A stretch of 64,000 bases of DNA from Neopestalotiopsis rosae (Eukaryota > Ascomycota > Sordariomycetes > Amphisphaeriales > Sporocadaceae), in contig JALGAS010000002.1 in assembly GCA_023078685.1 (NCBI GenBank), positions 4,774,001 to 4,838,000 on the forward strand, read 5' to 3'. The notes under the pieces were generated by a model, which saw nothing but the letters and a program-made list of their open reading frames with translations, ran no database searches and had not been told where the DNA came from. Position numbers and translations under genes: made by a program. Every line of letters starts with the position of its first letter. Position 1 is the first letter of the stretch. Of this stretch, positions 34,219-45,642 are shown one piece after another.

Positions 34219-37200
34219 GGTGATGGTCCTGGACAATAGAGTGTATTAGTCACCTTTCTTAGGGTCATGCAAGAAAGACAAATGGTAATGACGCCGAGTA
34301 TTTACCTGGAGAGATTGCTACTATTATATTAGGCAGTTGAAGAGAGAAAGTTGATGTACGAATATTAATTCCAGTTGTGATCTTGTCCCGCGATACTTAT
34401 ACCATCTCGAAGCTCTTTCCACTCCCTATTCATTCCTCCTGTATCAAGTCACACTAATCCAGGAACGTTCATTTCTTCGAAGTTCGAGTAGGCTATGGCG
34501 ATCAGCGTTATAGGATGATCTAGAGACTGGGAAGCGGGTTCTTAGTGCATAAGCCCGATCGGGTGGGTCAGGATTTCCTGGAGTCATGCTAGGCTGGTTG
34601 GCTGGATACTTCAGCCTCCAGGGCTAGCTAGCTGAGGTGGCAAACTGCCGTCGACTTTTACGTGTGGCTTGGAGGATTGGGGAGAAGGGAGAGTATCCCT
34701 AGCGTCGAACAAATATCCTAAAGCGGACTAGATTAGCGCAGTCCTTATTGATGTAAGACTCAAATGTCTCTCTTCGCCCTCATCAAGGCATCATACGCCA
34801 AGCTTCTATGTAAAGCCGGGTTTCTTTTAAGGGCTTTTCTGGCTTCTTGAATACACTAGTGATCAAGCTTAACCCGAGTGCAAATGATATTGACGTATGG
34901 TGCGGCACGCAACCTTGCCAGCCTCTTCCCTCAGCCAAATTATTGGGATTTTGCAGTCATCAGGTTCGGAATCGCATCCGACCTGTTCGGTTATCTCGCG
35001 GCATTGAGATCCTTCGGTAGTATTCAAAATTGCAGGAAACTGTGTAATCATGTGTATTTCGGCGAAGGAAGTGGTTTCCACAACTTCTCGCCGGATGCAA
35101 CCCCTGACTTCCGCAAAGTGCTCGGGAGAGGGCAACATCCCAGACTTACATTATGTTCACTGCCATTACATCATTAAATCTGTGAAAAGTGAGGCCCATT
35201 CAGATTTTATATAGGGATTGTGTGAAGTATTTTCCAGAGAATCCATCGACGTAACTTTAGAAACGTGCCGAAATGCTCTTTAACTAAGGACCAAGGACTG
35301 AAGCATTTAACCCCTCGAGTTTTATTGTCTCCAGAGGGTGAAAGAGTCCATAATTTGTCTGTTCACGTCTGACTTATAGTGGAAAATGTTGCAGACTCAT
35401 TAGGTGATATTCGTCTTTCTATATTCATCCCATTACTATAATGATACCTACTCATGATCTTGGGACTTCCAGGGCAGAATGATAGATCACAAACATCTCA
35501 CACATACTATACATTCATTCGTGAGCACTATCATAGTACCTTTGTCCACGATTCGTCTGTGAGCCATCGTACTCATTCGAGGAGGGAAGGACTGAGGGCG
35601 GACTCTCCCTCCCTGAAAATAGCTTAATCACGCAGATGTAACGCAAACTATTGCATTCGACTACTCTATTCTCCCAGGACCTGGTAATGTGGTTGAATTC
35701 CTAGTTGGTTCCAGTCAAGGTCTGACACCCAGCACAAGGCTATGTATGATATATTAAGGTAATAAGATAGCTTAATGCATAAGCTACAGTTTCTACAAAC
35801 CTCGGCATCCCTTCCCACACTGCCGTTTGATGAACTGGCAACCATCGGCTTAACACGAGGGATCCCAAAGCAGTAGCTCCGGATCTGAAATTGGACCTTC
35901 TCCACCAGCACCTCTCCCGGCCATGGACTTCGGCGCTCGGCTGCAATTGGTCCGCATTTCCCCCTCCCTTCCCAGAGAATATATAGGATTGTTCAAGTTG
36001 TGTCACACTGCTTGGTCACATGCTTGAGCCAATGAAGTATAAACAAAGCTGAAGCCAAGGCATATCCATGTGTTTGCCTCAGCTTGGGCCGTTATAGTGG
36101 TTGCTTGACCCTGTGAATATGTACGTTTTATTGATAAGGGGCGATAAGTAACAAATTGGGAACGCGTATACTCAAACGGGAAATGATCGTCGAGGTAGAT
36201 TCGGCGAGGTGCTTCAAACGTAGTATTTGTGTTACAAAATTTCCTTTGGAGTAACCCTGCGCCGACAATAAATTCTACCGCCACAAGCCTTGGAAACCCC
36301 ACACGCGCCCTTATCCAGCTGTGTACCCCGAACATTATTTTTATACCTATCAGAGTATAAGTCGATGGACTCGGTGTGACCGTTGAGCGACTGCGATGCA
36401 TCCTGTTTCTGGGCCCTGGCTTACTCAGCCCCGCTACGGGTGGCGCCGCACAAGTGCAACCAAGACTGTAGCAACTCCGACTTGACTCCCCTTACACCAA
36501 TAGGTAGTAGGTGGTATTCAATTGCGAATTGAAAGCTATGCGTCCTGGAAATAATTACGAATGATCAAATCTTCGCTACAGAATATACCGACCAACGGGT
36601 TATTTCGTAAAAGTGTTAATTTCGCTCATGGCACATAGCTGAACGTCGTTATGCAATGGACGCGCCACAGCCTGATTGATCCTTCTCTGCGTGACGAAGC
36701 ACTTGCATGCATTTGTCGACGAGGGTGGGCGCTTTCGACTGCCGTGCACGGAGATGATTGCTTTTCAACGGTCTGTGTGACTTGGCGGAAAATGTAATCC
36801 AGAGTGTGTGCCTACAGCAGCCAACACAGGCTTCGCCCAAAAACGATTGGATGATAATGGGTTATACCTCCGAAGAATCTGATAGAGACTTGATGGAGGC
36901 CTGATCATCTGGAGGCTCGTGATTCGTTGGTTGAAGGTGGTATAGTCACTTCCCGTACACAAATGTGGGACCACCAAGTATAGAACCAGTGACTTGCATT
37001 GATCAAGGGTTGACCAGCGGGTGATGTAACAGCGAGCTGCATACAACCCAATTTGAGTTTCTTCAACGCAAATTCTTGCCTCAACATGAACCTACATCCC
37101 AACCGGGGATCTACTTTATGCGCCACGTTCGGGCGTGGCTCTCGACAGTAAGTCATCCCGCATAGCACAACAGGTGTTTGCTCAGTCTCGAAACTATTTA

Positions 37201-37310
37201 AACCGCAATCGCTTCTTGAATGAACGGACCTTCGAGGTCCGCCAATACTCAGCACAACACACTCTTCTATCATAGCACAGCTCCAACTGATTATTCGCAG
37301 CTGTCAAATC
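34219..37310. other. 3.1 kb gene-poor region
   Basis: This is the longest stretch without a supported gene. Open frames stay below about 135 codons, start mostly with non-ATG codons and show no domain motif or signal peptide. No transposon ends or tRNA were recognised. It contains the carboxylesterase promoter (left) and the P450 promoter (right). Confidence 0.5.
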
Positions 37311-39138
37311 ATGACGACTACATTCAACATACCAAGACTACCGGCAGAGCTACACGTGCCGGCAGTGGTTGTCGTTGTTGTTGCAGTAAGCAGTTTCATT
37401 CTGAATAATTTCAAGATGGTTTCTCTGGCTTGACTGACCTTGAGAAGACCATAGGATTTTTCGTATGCCTTGCGGTTTCGAATATCTACTTCCACCCTCT
37501 CAGCCAAGTCCCAGGTCCCAAGCTATTTGCCATCTCGCCAATTCCTCAGGCCCTTCTACAATGCTCAGGATTCGGTCACAAGAAGATGCTGGCATTGCAT
37601 CAGAAGTACGGCCCAATAGTTCGAACAGGCCCCAATTCCGTCTCGATTCAAGATGCCAATGTTTGGAAAGAGCTCATGCCTCACCGAAAGTCCGGGGAAG
37701 AAGAAAATCTAAAACATTTCAGCTTCTACCACGACTTGGTCGGAAAAAGCGTCATTGCCGCGGACTCAGAAAACCACTCTCGGATGCGCAAGATACTTTC
37801 CCATGGCTTCTCTGAGCGGGGCATGCTCAATCAAGAACCGATCATCCGCAGCCACATTGATCTCCTCTGCAAACGGTTGAAGGAACACAGTGATGCCGGC
37901 AAGCCCGTGAACGTGGTGAACTGGTACAATTATACCACATTCGACATCATCGGCGATCTGGCTTTCGGTGAACCCTTTGGCTGTCTTGAAACCTCGGATT
38001 ATCATTACTGGGTGTCCATGATTTTTGGCCAACTTCCAGAAGCGCAATTTTTGATGCAACTACGCCGAGCGTATCCCCTTCTCGGAGAGATTCTGGGGAC
38101 CGCCTTGAAGACTCTCGCATTCAAGAAGATGAAGATCAACAGAGATCTCACAGAGGAGAAAGTTGGAAGACGAATTGCCCTTGAGTCCGTCAGACCTGAC
38201 TTTATGGATTCCATGTTGAGGTCAAACGTAGACGGAGTTCCGGTGAGTGAACTGATTCAGAATACCTCTCTCGACATCTTGTAAGTTCGTAAACGGCTAA
38301 CAGGTCAACAGAAATTCAACTTTCAGGAGCTTTGTGACAATGCTAGTGTTCTAATCATTGCGGAATCCGAAACCACTGCATCTACGTAAGTCTCCGTCAC
38401 CAAAGGGAATAGTTGACCTTGATCACAAGCCAACTCAATGATCACAGGCTTTCTGCTGTGACTGCGCTATTATGCGGTCACCCTGATATCCTCTCTAAGC
38501 TCTGCAATGAGGTTCGCTCCAGCTTCAATACTGAGGCCGAAATCACACTAGTCAGCGTACAAAAGCTCGATTATATGTTGGCAGTTCTCAACGAGGCCAT
38601 GCGACTGTTCCCCGCGGCAGCCGGATCTGTACCGCGAGTGATTCGCCCTGGTGGTCAGACATTCTGTGGACATTATTTGCCCGCAAACGTGAGTTTATCA
38701 ATCCTCACAGGACACGTTCTGGACAAATGTGAAAATACTGAACGTCTGATCTTAGACAATTGTTGACGTATGGCAATGGACATTGTTTCACAATCCCGAG
38801 CATTGGGTATCAGCAGAGTCCTTCATCCCTGAGCGATGGACAGGCGATTCTCGTTTCGACAGTGATGCGAAAGCTGCCTTTCAACCATTCTCATATGGGA
38901 CACGAAATTGCGTAGGGAAAAAGTACATTATTCACAGGACGGTTTGTAACGGACGTTGCTAATGATCGCTAGCCTGGCTTATGCTGAAATGAGATTGATC
39001 TTGGCGAAAATGATATGGAACTATGATATCGTGCTCGTCGATCAAAACGACCGGAACTGGACGAAAAATCAGCGCTTACACGTTCTTTGGGATAAGCCCT
39101 CGCTCAACGTTCGTCTCAATCCTCGCAAAGCGTTTTGA
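37311..39138 (+). CDS. cytochrome P450 monooxygenase
   Basis: Predicted 506 aa in six exons (37311-37385, 37445-38242, 38312-38385, 38448-38688, 38756-38922, 38973-39138), all phases consistent. The short first exon supplies the start of the membrane anchor and joins to TIGFFVCLAVSNIYFHPLS then QVPGPK. The usual signatures are present: I-helix segment LIIAESETTAST, ExxR as NEAMRLFP, the PERW motif and the heme loop FSYGTRNCVGKN with the Cys ligand near residue 448. The I-helix reads AESETT where AGSETT is usual, so a conserved Gly is replaced by Glu. It resembles the isotrichodermin C-15 hydroxylase-like group of fungal P450s, but the substrate is not predictable. It should be anchored in the ER membrane. 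Confidence 0.9.
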
Positions 39139-39429
39139 ACAGACGCAGACAATTTCACTGCAGACCATCTGCTCAGGTTTATATCGTTAGCTCATCAGCG
39201 CCTTGGCCTCTAGGCATTTCGTGACAGGTTGAGTTCTATATTGATTGGCTGTATCGGAATGCTAGTTTCATAGATTGTCAACTATGGATTCAACTACGTG
39301 GGAGTGAATTTCTATATATCCTGTTCTTCTCGGGAGAAATTGAACCAGGTGTAAAGTTCATTCAACTATTCAGCAAGAAAGTCTAATTGGACAATTCAAG
39401 ATTGAGTTCAGACACAACATTTTATGCTA

Positions 39430-40771
39430 CTAAATCTGCTTACTTCTACGGAACGATCGTTTGGTTAAGTCCCAGATGCCTCCAGACCGACGAAAATCGG
39501 ATTTTGCCTGCAAATTCGTTTTCGCTCGTAGGCCTTTAACGGCAACCTCATTGAACAGATCCTGCACCCCTTCCAGGGTCTTGACTGAGCAGTCGAAGTA
39601 GTTGACAGCTCCAATTCGATCCATGATCCGCTTACCCTGTGATTGATAAGTCAGCTCGCGATTCAAATTCTCTGTGACGTATGTCCGAGATATTGAACGT
39701 TCAAAATACCTCTGCCCAGCTCGATAGCTGGTCGAGCCTCGTAGAGAGCATACCATCCATCTTGTAGTCGTTGCGGAGATCGACTCGTAAGGCAGCTAGT
39801 ATGAGTGGAAGTCCGGGATATATCTTTCTGATTTCTAGTGTCCACTAAATTGCAGGCGTCAGTTTTTTCCACAAATTCTAGACAATGTCTGGTGCTGGCC
39901 TACTATATCCTCAATATCGTCAACCGGAGTATCCACGGTCATACAAAGGACCACACAATTTACATTATGTACGTCCTTGAGTTTTGTGAGATCTTCGACT
40001 TCGCCAGATGTGTCCCAGATGATCATGTCGATGGGTTGCATGGTTGTAGGCTCTGTCATGGCCGACGAGTAGGCCATGAGTCCATTGTTCTGATTCGCTT
40101 AGTATTCATCCTTACTCCTCTTCTCTCAGACAATGATCACTCACTACTTCTGGTTCCTCGCTGCTTCCGCTCGTAAATTCACTGGAAGCCGTCAATATCA
40201 GTTTTGACAGAATTTGTGAGACTTCTGTGGCCTACTGTATCAGTGAAGACTTCCCAGAGCAGCTTGGCCCGACAATGACAGCGGTGACTCGAGCGTTTGG
40301 CTGTATCTCATCAATCTTGGTTACTCCATCTTTCTGATTATTTGCAGAGAATCGGTTTTCTAATAAAAGAAATGGTGGTCAGCTATAAACAGTAAGTCAT
40401 GCTTGGTAGATCTCACCAATATGCACAGTCTCCCCGCCGCTCTTAAACTCCATATCGATGAAGGATGGTCCGATTTCCATCGAACTATTTCTATCAAGTG
40501 CACCTAGTGAGAGCCGGGTGCTGGACTCTAGCGGTTCGCAAATTGAAGCGGTATGCATGGCGGATACCCAGGTCGGTAACGTTATTGAAGGTTTTGAGTG
40601 CAGCACGGAACTGAGCCAAGGTTCACGGTGCACAAGTGAACCGAAACGGACCACCTCGTGAGCTTCTTTCCTGGTGGCAAGGGTTGTATTTTGTTCAGGG
40701 GATGATATTGTATCTATTTCCTTTCTGTTGCTGTCATTCTCCCATGAAGACGGTCTTCGTATATGGATCAT
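39430..40771 (-). CDS. diverged Rho-like GTPase with N-terminal extension
   Basis: Six proposed exons (40771-40417, 40359-40236, 40181-40145, 40050-39904, 39844-39710, 39654-39430) give 340 aa. The GTPase fold starts near residue 140: P-loop GPSCSGKSS (149-157), then LIHEFTSGSSEEPEVPTTM, WDTSGE (184-189), LPLILAALRVDLRND and NYFDCSVKTLEGVQDLF. This aligns with Rho proteins, but the loop between the switch-I Thr and the WDTSG strand is shortened. The catalytic Gln after DTxG is Glu, the NKxD/TKxD motif is reduced to RVD, and the tail RRSKQI has no CAAX box. Regulated GTP hydrolysis and prenylation are therefore doubtful. The frame is continuous with the upstream gene apart from one TGA. The last intron has an alternative acceptor at 39670. 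Confidence 0.65.
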
Positions 40772-40780
40772 AGGCGACCT

Positions 40781-42887
40781 TCAAAGCTCGTTATGTGTAT
40801 TATTTTGGACGTCGGCCATGGCAGTCGTCACCGCGCCAATCTCGTTTGAAGACCTTGTCTTCATTTCTCTTTTTTTGTTTCCCATTGAGGAGATTGATTC
40901 TTCAGTCTCAATAGCAGGTGTATTATCTTCGCTGACTCCATTTCTGGGACCGCTGGTGTTTGTCTGGAAGTCAGGCTGATGATTGTACACCGGGTTGATG
41001 AGTCTTGAGAGACCATCTTGTGAGTCCACGTAGGTATCAGCTCTATTGAACCGAACGGCGGTCTTGTGGTCTCTTGTATCTGTCCATTGAGGTGGGATGG
41101 TCGCTTCCAAATTGCGATTAACTGTCTGGTGGTCACTTGCAATCTCAGGTGTAGTGCCGCTGGAATTCCTGCCCCCCTCAATTACAAGATCTGTCGACGC
41201 GGAAATCAAACTCTCATCAGATACCACAGTCAACACAGGAAGACTTCGCATGGCGTCGATATTTTGCACAAGGCGGGCTGTCGAATCTGGTGGGTTGAGT
41301 TGAGAACTGTCTTCAATTACTTCCTGGCTCATTAGGCCGGAAAAGTTAGAGACAAAAGAATTGGTTTCTCCCCAATTTATGGCCAAGTGATTGGAGACAG
41401 ACGTATTTGAAGCTTCTAGATCCGTGTGTGTTATTGGTGAACTGACTTTGGCTGCATCGCTGTCACTGTAGGGAGTCATGTCGAGATGCCCGAGCATTGT
41501 CTTGTATGCCTCCTCTTCCGGCTCATCTTCATCCAGCTGACATGCCGTGATCATCAAGGTCAGTGCTTCTTTGAGGCCTTTTAGTCCGCCAGTACCGAGT
41601 TTTCGGTAGGCTTTGATGCACTTGCGGGCATAGATGCGCCCCTCGTTAGTGTCTCGTGCTCGTACGAGCAGTCTCACCAAACCAAGCGTCTCTTCTAGGT
41701 ATCTGTCAGAGTGTGTTGTCATGTCAGATGACAAGACAGACATTTTCTCTAACCTGATTCTTTTGGCTTCGGCCCAGATTTCCTGTTCTTCCAAAGGCTG
41801 GAGCAGGTCATCGAGCATGGAGAGTTTGCGGTCGGCATTGAGGTACCTGGATTTGTGATGCTTGAGTTTGGAAATACCAGCAGCGAGAAACTTGCCTGCG
41901 GTGATCGTATTACCATTTTTCATGAGTTCTTTTCCTTTTTGTAATTGTAGCTGGATCATCTCGACCTCTAGTTCGGCCTCAGAATCGGAATCTTCAAGAA
42001 TGCCAGCCTGTCCGTAGATACTGCCAGGTGTTTGAGAGTAGCTCGTGGACTGAGTTGTATTACCAGTCTCTGCTAGCCATCGCAGCATCAGCGACTGCCT
42101 TTGTTCTGGGAATATATCCATATAATCGGACGGCGCAGGGACCGACCTGGTATCGCTCACGCCCAGAGTCGTAGATGCCGACGACACCACATCGGCTGAT
42201 GTTCTGACACAGGACCGTAGGCTTTGGATACTCCGAATCCGCGCGTCCCTAGCAGGTGACTCGGCCATGCCTTCGAATATGGCCAATTTGCTGTTGAGAT
42301 CAATTCCCAGAGTGCGTATCAGCAAGGATAAGTCATCTAGCTTGGGAAGAGTCTCGGAAGATGCATGTTGCGCAGCAACTGAGTTCCAACTAGACACATT
42401 TAGCTGAGGATCAGGAATATGGGGTATCTCTCAAAGCGCCTTACAATATGGCTGTTTGGAGAGAAAGCTGAATGGTATCTCTATATGATCGTATTTGTTG
42501 TTGGTAAATGACGATCTCCTCCGTGGCCTCCCTCAATCGCAGCTGCTTTCTTACAGTGCCAAATAGCCGCGCGCTCTTGTCCAGGCCTTGTAAAACGAGA
42601 TGTAGGCTCTGAACTGTATTCAGCCCATCCTTTATGCATTCGTTGATGCTATTCCAGTGATCGCCGATATGTCCTGTTAGTTGACTCGAGTGTCGCACCT
42701 TGCTGTCATTAAGAGTGTCTCTCATAGAGTGTAAGGTTTGCACAAATAGGTCTACTTCGGTAATGAGACCCTTGACCTTAGTGTCTACATGCAGTGACGC
42801 ATCGCGAAACGTTTTCAACGTAGAAGCGACCTTGATGCAGGCGCCCAGGAGCGCCGCCACGCTCGCAGTGATCGACAAAGGGTCCAT
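40781..42887 (-). CDS. PigL_N-like N-terminal domain protein with helical-repeat middle
   Basis: Two exons (42887-42445, 42389-40781) give 683 aa. The start, MDPLSITASVAALLGACIKV, and the helical segment after it match the fungal PigL_N / STAND N-terminal domain group (PF17111-like), found at the front of NLR-like proteins. Residues of about 300-450 look like TPR-type helices (AGKFLAAGISKLKHHKSRY, EQEIWAEAKRIRLEKM, EGRIYARKCIKAYRKLG). The last 200 residues are polar and probably disordered. The stop at 40781-40783 is followed, 9 nt later and in the same frame, by the ATG of the Rho-like GTPase gene. It may be the front half of one longer protein. Confidence 0.7.
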
Positions 42888-43277
42888 GATATTGCCGGAT
42901 GACTCTGAGTTGCGCGGGGTGTAGCCTCGTCAGTTTTTATGACGGCGTAAATTAAAAGACCAACAAAGCTTTCCAAACCTGCAGCTACCGCAGTGGGAAT
43001 CTATGGCGTTGCGCAGGGAAAACGGTTCTTCAACGATAGATACAGATCACTTGTCTTAGTTCAAATAGTTGAATGAGGCTGGCTTTGAAGAAGAGAAAAG
43101 AATGGAAAGGGCCATCTTTTGTCAAAATGTTCTATTTGCACAGCGGACTGCGCCCGTCAGCTTAATGATCTTGGCTGCATGGTATGGGGGCTGTGCCAAG
43201 ACGCATCCTTTAGCTGTCGGATGTTGGACGAGGGCTCCTTGTTTGGAAGCGTACAGCCTCATTGCAGAAGCCAGTGG
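42888..43277. other. intergenic
   Basis: Upstream of the PigL_N-like gene and 3' flank of the MFS pump. No gene seen. Confidence 0.5.
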
Positions 43278-44973
43278 TTAGTCCTTCTTAAGTCCAACCT
43301 TTCCAACCGATCTCAAACCCCAGCTGCAGATTATCACGGAAAGACCACAAAGTGCCATGCAAAACCAGAATGCTGCTTGGTATCCATACACCAGCTTCTG
43401 CGATTGCTGAATATCCTCAGACATTTGGGAAGATACTGCTCCAGCAATCAACGTGCCAATGGCGAGTCCTAGAGTCTTTCCAATCTGAGCGACAGTATTG
43501 AACACACCACCTGCTGTGCCTTGCATATTTGGCTCAAATAGCGACGAGATGATGAGATTGGAGACGGTGTACAGACAGTCTGCGCCAATTGCATTGAGGG
43601 TGAGAGCTGGGAACGCCGCACTCCAGTAGCTTTGTTGTGGGCTGGCAAGAGCCATGAGTAAGGGCGCCACCGTACTGACCACGGTGGATATGAGAATAAT
43701 GTAGTTCGCTTTGACTCGATGCACCAGAAAACCAATGGAGAATCCTATTGCAGCGCCGGCGACGGGCTGGGGCAGGAAGCGGAGGGAGGTGTCAAGCAGC
43801 GATACTTCCTCGACCAACTGGAACCACAATGACATGAATTGTTCAAATGAGTTGAATGCGCCCCAAATCAAGAGAACACTGGCACAAATACAACTGAATT
43901 TGGTCTGTCTCCAAAGGGAATTCGGGATCAATGCCGGCCGTCCGAGTCTCAGCTGGCGGTCTTGCCACCAAACAAAGACTGGTCCCAGAGCTGCTGCAAC
44001 GGAAAGCATGGCGGCATTGGTTTTGTATGAAGAGGACCATCCTTCTGCAGTGATTATGCTATACACCAATCAGTATGTTTTGCGAGAAACCAAGGGCAGG
44101 CTTTCATCTTACGTCAGGACATAGGATACCAATGCCAATAAAGTGGTCATAACCAATGTGCCAACCCAGTCAATAGATTCCCGGAGGGACCGCCACTCCA
44201 CTGGCGCCGCACGAGATGGGCCGGCAAGACTGAATAGTGCAAGAATGCACACAAACAGATTGATTCCTGCAGCGACGTAAAAGCCGGATCGCCACCCGAG
44301 CGACTCGATGAGACCACCAGCCATGACAAGGCCGATGGAAAAGCCAAGCGGTTGGCCACTACCCATGGACGCGAAAGCAATGTTGCGAGTTCTGCCCTCT
44401 GGGCACGTCCGCACGATCAGTCCCACCGACGAGGGCAAGATTGCTGCTTGTGCTAGTCCAGCAAGAGCACGGCATGCCAGCAATTGACTACTTGTACGCA
44501 CGAGACCAGTGCCCAACGTGAAGGCTGTTTGCAAGACAATGCCGAGTATGTATACTCTGTGGCTTCCGAGAGCATCCGCTAGTGATCCAAAGAGCAGCAA
44601 TGTGCACGCACATACCAAGGATGATATCGATTGAGGCCTGTTGTGAGAGGTCAGTCATAGTAAGGCAACTAGTATGTTGGTGATATAGAAGGATGGAGTA
44701 TACCATTTGCGCTACCAATGTCGCCTCAGCGACTTTGAAGTGATTCACTTACCATAGAAGCAGACTGGAGTCCAAACCAACATCTTCAGCAACGGAGGGA
44801 ATCGCAACAGTCAACATGCCCACATTGATTGAGCCAACAAAGGTTGCACAAGTAACGGACGTGATTGTTGTAGCTAATATCAGCCGCCCAGGTCCTCCTA
44901 CAAAGCCATCAGGCTCTTGTACCATCATAGGTGCTGGATTAGGCCGTTGCGTGGGTCCTTGATGGGTACTCAT
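43278..44973 (-). CDS. MFS drug:H+ antiporter (DHA2-like, 14-helix type)
   Basis: Predicted 508 aa in three exons (44973-44753, 44637-44113, 44058-43278). The start is the ATG of MSTHQG; the longer frame opens with a non-ATG codon. Motif A-like LFGSLADALGSHRVYILG, the motif C region MGSGQPLGFSIGLVMAGGLI and a C-terminal GTAGGVFNTVAQIGKTLGLA place it with fungal multidrug and toxin efflux carriers. About 14 helices are expected. The neighbours do not include a biosynthetic backbone gene, so export of a cluster product cannot be claimed. Confidence 0.88.
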
Positions 44974-45642
44974 GATGACACAGACTTGCTCGCTTCTCAA
45001 AGCTTGGCTTGGCTGGGCAACCTGCCGCTTGGTGATGCCTTTGCTGCAGATATCTCACACGTCCAAGGTATTGCGTTCAGAGCAAAGCGATTGAAACCAC
45101 ATGTGTTTTCAAGATACTGAATTTTTGTGCATGAGGGTCGTCGTATCAAATTTCACCCGCAATCGGAGATTTCGGCTTTTACCATTAGTTGACATTTGAT
45201 CAAACATAATTCCATGAAGCTAATTTCTTAGCCTAAGCAAAATATAAATGGGACGCCACGCAAGCCCACCCCGTCGATCAGCGTAGACTTTGGCATGAAG
45301 GAGTGAGTTCAATTGATTTCGCAACGCATAAACCAGTGTGACATGGAAAGGAACATTATCGATTTATGGTTTATCGATTATCTCTCCAGTTCCCAGTTCT
45401 TGCAGTTTCAGCGTCTGCTGCGGGGCGACTACGGCTCTGTTGAGACTGGCGACATTGTTACTATGTATAGCCTTCCTGGAGGAAAGCTAATGGACAATAG
45501 GCCCCATTTCCCGCACTATAGTCAATAGCGACGCAATAACTGTGTACTTCACTTGGCATGGGATAGTCGCCAATGGAGGGCATGCCGTCCGTAAGATTAT
45601 TGTCTTGCGCCGCATATGTAATTGAGATTTCTCATCATAGTT
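44974..45642. other. intergenic
   Basis: MFS pump promoter and 3' flank of the HET gene. A 71-codon frame at 45313-45528 has no motif. No gene called. Confidence 0.5.

Noticed and set aside
40182..40235. In-frame TAG soon after the P-loop of the Rho-like GTPase, taken at first as a nonsense codon
   Set aside because: A 54-nt intron (GTAGGC donor, CTTCCAG acceptor) removes it, and the join gives a Rho-like stretch in the right place (SSLIHEFTSG). The gene need not be broken at this point.
26789..44973. A secondary-metabolite cluster built from the SDR, P450, esterase, regulators and MFS pump
   Set aside because: No polyketide synthase, NRPS, terpene synthase or prenyltransferase is present and long gaps separate the genes.
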